This document shows positions 62,285-64,000 of a stretch of DNA of 64,000 bases, piece after piece. The first letter of the stretch is position 1. Each line of letters begins with the position of its first letter. Location of the stretch: NCBI RefSeq assembly GCF_900116365.1, contig NZ_FPAG01000002.1:423341-487340 (forward strand), read 5' to 3'. Made by a program: the position numbers and the translations under genes. Under the pieces are notes generated by a model that worked only from the letters and a program-made list of their open reading frames with translations, searched no databases and was not told the origin of the DNA. This DNA comes from Zhouia amylolytica (GTDB lineage: Bacteria > Bacteroidota > Bacteroidia > Flavobacteriales > Flavobacteriaceae).

Positions 62285-63328
62285 ATGTATATAAGAAAGA
62301 TTTTGGTGATAATGGCTCTTGTGGGTGTTATTGTTGGAGGTGCAATCGTCTATAATATTTATAGTGCTATTTTTTCACCAAACACACAATTTAATAATGA
62401 GGTGGCATATGTGTATATTCCAACCAATGCGAGCTTTAAAGATGTGAAAGAACAGTTAAAGCCATTGTTAAAGAGCGTTAATTCTTTTGAAGACGTAGCT
62501 GATAAAAAGGGCTACATTAATAACATTAAGGCCGGGAAATATGGTATTGAGAAAGGAATGAACAATAATGATATTATTAATACGCTAAGAAGTAATAATA
62601 TCCCTATAAATGTGACTTTTAATAACCAGGAGACCCTTGAAAAGCTTGCCGGAAGAATAGCTTCGCAAATCGAGGCTGATAGTCTCTCATTGGTTAATGC
62701 CTTAACCGACAAAGATTTTTTGACTACCAACAATCTATCAGATGATACAGCACTTGTTCCTTACATTCCAAATAGTTATGAATTTTTTTGGAATACCTCT
62801 GCAGATGAGTTCAGAGACCGCATGCTAAAGGAATATGAGCGGTTTTGGAATGATGATAGATCGAATAAGGCGGCAAAATTGAATCTTTCAAAAGAGGAAG
62901 TAATTTCCTTGGCTTCTATTGTTCAAAAGGAAACGGCGAAAGTAGATGAACGTCCAAGAGTTGCAGGAGTGTATTTAAATAGAATTAGAAGAAGTATGCC
63001 ATTACAAGCCGACCCTACAGTGATATATGCTATTAAAAAGCACCAAAATAACTTTGATACCGTTATAAAAAGAGTGCTATATAAGGACTTGGAATTGGAT
63101 TCTCCGTACAATACATATAAATATGCAGGAATTCCCCCTGGCCCCATCACAATGCCGGATATTTCTTCCATCGATGCAGTGCTAAATTCAGAGCAACATA
63201 ATTACCTTTATTTTGTGGCTGATACTAAGAACTTTGGGTACCATAAATTCGCTAAAACTTTAGCTCAACACAACGTCAATAAACAGCAATATGTTCGTTG
63301 GTTAAATAGCCAAAAAATTAACCGTTAA
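62285..63328 (+). CDS. mltG: Endolytic murein transglycosylase
   Basis: Cleaves nascent glycan strands in peptidoglycan synthesis. The 347-residue protein has one N-terminal transmembrane helix (residues 7-26), a LysM-like region, and the YceG/MltG catalytic domain with ASIVQKETAKVDERPRVAGVYLNR near residue 207; the glutamate in KETAK is the catalytic candidate. PGPITMPDISSIDAVLN ends it. Sits behind dapF and the GNAT. Confidence 0.93.
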   Translation: MYIRKILVIMALVGVIVGGAIVYNIYSAIFSPNTQFNNEVAYVYIPTNASFKDVKEQLKPLLKSVNSFEDVADKKGYINNIKAGKYGIEKGMNNNDIINTLRSNNIPINVTFNNQETLEKLAGRIASQIEADSLSLVNALTDKDFLTTNNLSDDTALVPYIPNSYEFFWNTSADEFRDRMLKEYERFWNDDRSNKAAKLNLSKEEVISLASIVQKETAKVDERPRVAGVYLNRIRRSMPLQADPTVIYAIKKHQNNFDTVIKRVLYKDLELDSPYNTYKYAGIPPGPITMPDISSIDAVLNSEQHNYLYFVADTKNFGYHKFAKTLAQHNVNKQQYVRWLNSQKINR

Positions 63329-63380
63329 CGAGTTTTAAGGAAACTTTAACGATCTGGTTTTCAGATTTCTAAAAAAGTTG

Positions 63381-63388
63381 TACATTTG
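63381..63388 (+). promoter_or_regulatory. -7 element of a promoter for the last gene
   Basis: TACATTTG, an exact TAnnTTTG match preceded by AAAAAAGTTG, ends 72 bases before the next start. Confidence 0.55.
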
Positions 63389-63460
63389 CGCCCTAAATTT
63401 TTGAGCATTTTAGGTACCTGATTTTGGCCCTAAAAGTGAGTCTTGAAGAAATATAAATTT

Positions 63461-64000
63461 ATGAGAAAAGGCGCGATTATTTTACATGGATTAGTTGCCG
63501 TTTTTGTATTAATAAGTTTAGGCTTTACTTACACAAAAAAAGTTGTAGAGGTGGATGAGGATTATGTGGTTGATGAGCCTATTAATTATACGGTATCTGC
63601 CGAAGAGGAGGATTTAGCAGAAGAAGTTAAACCACCTTTTTTAGGAAAATCTTTTAATGGTTTCAAGGAAGCTTTAGCTTTTAAAGAATCGAGAGGGGAT
63701 TATTTTGTTGTGAATCAATTCGGATATTTGGGGAAATATCAGTTTGGTAGGTCAACATTGAAATTGATTGGTATTAAAGACACTAATGAGTTTTTAAACG
63801 ATACTGAATTACAAGAAAGAGCATTTATTGCAAATTTAGAGCGTAATAAATGGGTGTTAAGGAATTACATTAAGCGCTATAAAGGACGCGTATATAATGG
63901 AATTAAAATTACCGAATCTGGTATGTTAGCTGCAGCTCACTTGGCTGGGCCAGGGGCAGTCAAAGATTACCTACGCTCAGGAGGATTGATAAAGTTCGAA
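63461..64000 (+). CDS. Membrane-anchored lysozyme-like protein, 3' truncated
   Basis: Open from an ATG at 63461 to the window edge (180 codons). A membrane helix lies at residues 4-24, then an acidic stretch, then a fold resembling lytic transglycosylases: the possible catalytic Glu76 in AFKESRGDYF, GYLGKYQFG at 88-96 and AAAHLAGPGAV near 157-167. The region is too short to name the family firmly. It follows mltG, another peptidoglycan enzyme, at 132 bases. The C-terminus lies outside the window. Confidence 0.7.
   Translation, partial: MRKGAIILHGLVAVFVLISLGFTYTKKVVEVDEDYVVDEPINYTVSAEEEDLAEEVKPPFLGKSFNGFKEALAFKESRGDYFVVNQFGYLGKYQFGRSTLKLIGIKDTNEFLNDTELQERAFIANLERNKWVLRNYIKRYKGRVYNGIKITESGMLAAAHLAGPGAVKDYLRSGGLIKFE

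Noticed and set aside
1-64000. tRNA, rRNA, CRISPR arrays, prophage or transposase genes
   Set aside because: I saw no cloverleaf-like sequence, regularly spaced direct repeats with spacers, or transposase/integrase motifs in the window.

Overview
The window is a chromosomal segment of an AT-rich member of the Bacteroidota, most likely a marine or soil Flavobacteriaceae. Supporting signs are the -7 promoter elements of the TAnnTTTG type, weak Shine-Dalgarno sequences, the carbamoyltransferase-type arginine pathway, DUF4249 and STN/TonB receptor genes, and a tricorn-type protease. I see no insertion sequences, prophage, CRISPR array, tRNA or rRNA. Gene identities are from family motifs read by eye; no database search was run.

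Layout. 1-1371: 3' end of a phosphocholine-type phospholipase C, then a 700-base gene-free stretch leading to a WecA/MraY-like glycosyl-phosphate transferase (2085-3242). 3302-12421, minus strand: a nine-gene arginine cluster in the order GNAT, argG, argC, proC, argD, argF', argB, argE, argH. 12732-18212, plus strand: pabB, an alpha/beta hydrolase, tilS and a DsbD-type thiol reductase. 18242-21519: an XRE regulator/membrane protein pair, a CocE-type hydrolase and a pentapeptide protein. 21669-29988: a Na+/solute symporter, then an outer-membrane receptor operon (unknown secreted protein, STN-TonB receptor, DUF4249 lipoprotein, MG2-like protein). 30081-37334: YifB/ComM, a lipoprotein, a tricorn protease and two acetyltransferases. 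37547-42136: a tightly overlapping 5-oxoprolinase operon (DUF2891 lipoprotein, NRAMP transporter, pxpA, pxpB, pxpC). 42383-48028: a little-known group with three paralogous seven-helix membrane proteins, two related small proteins, and a histidine kinase/response regulator pair that lacks a sensor domain. 48454-55698: ilvD-ilvB-ilvN-ilvC-ilvA behind an unusual leader. 55949-64000: a GapN-like dehydrogenase, a mercaptopyruvate-type sulfurtransferase, an acidic lipoprotein, a DegP/HtrA protease, dapF, a GNAT, mltG and the start of a lysozyme-like gene.

Most notable is regulation by leader translation. Ahead of the arginine cluster lies an unannotated 33-codon ORF (12618-12517, minus) ending in PVRPIRRRRP. 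Ahead of ilvD lie two consecutive short ORFs (19 and 18 codons) that are more than half Ile/Val/Leu, each followed by its own strong intrinsic terminator; the second has an obvious antiterminator segment just after its stop codon. This looks like tandem ribosome-mediated attenuation of branched-chain synthesis, and a parallel Arg-sensing leader for arginine synthesis. A four-copy 11-base tandem repeat precedes the ilv leader. The second most interesting item is the membrane-module/two-component group, which I propose as a candidate multi-receptor signalling system.
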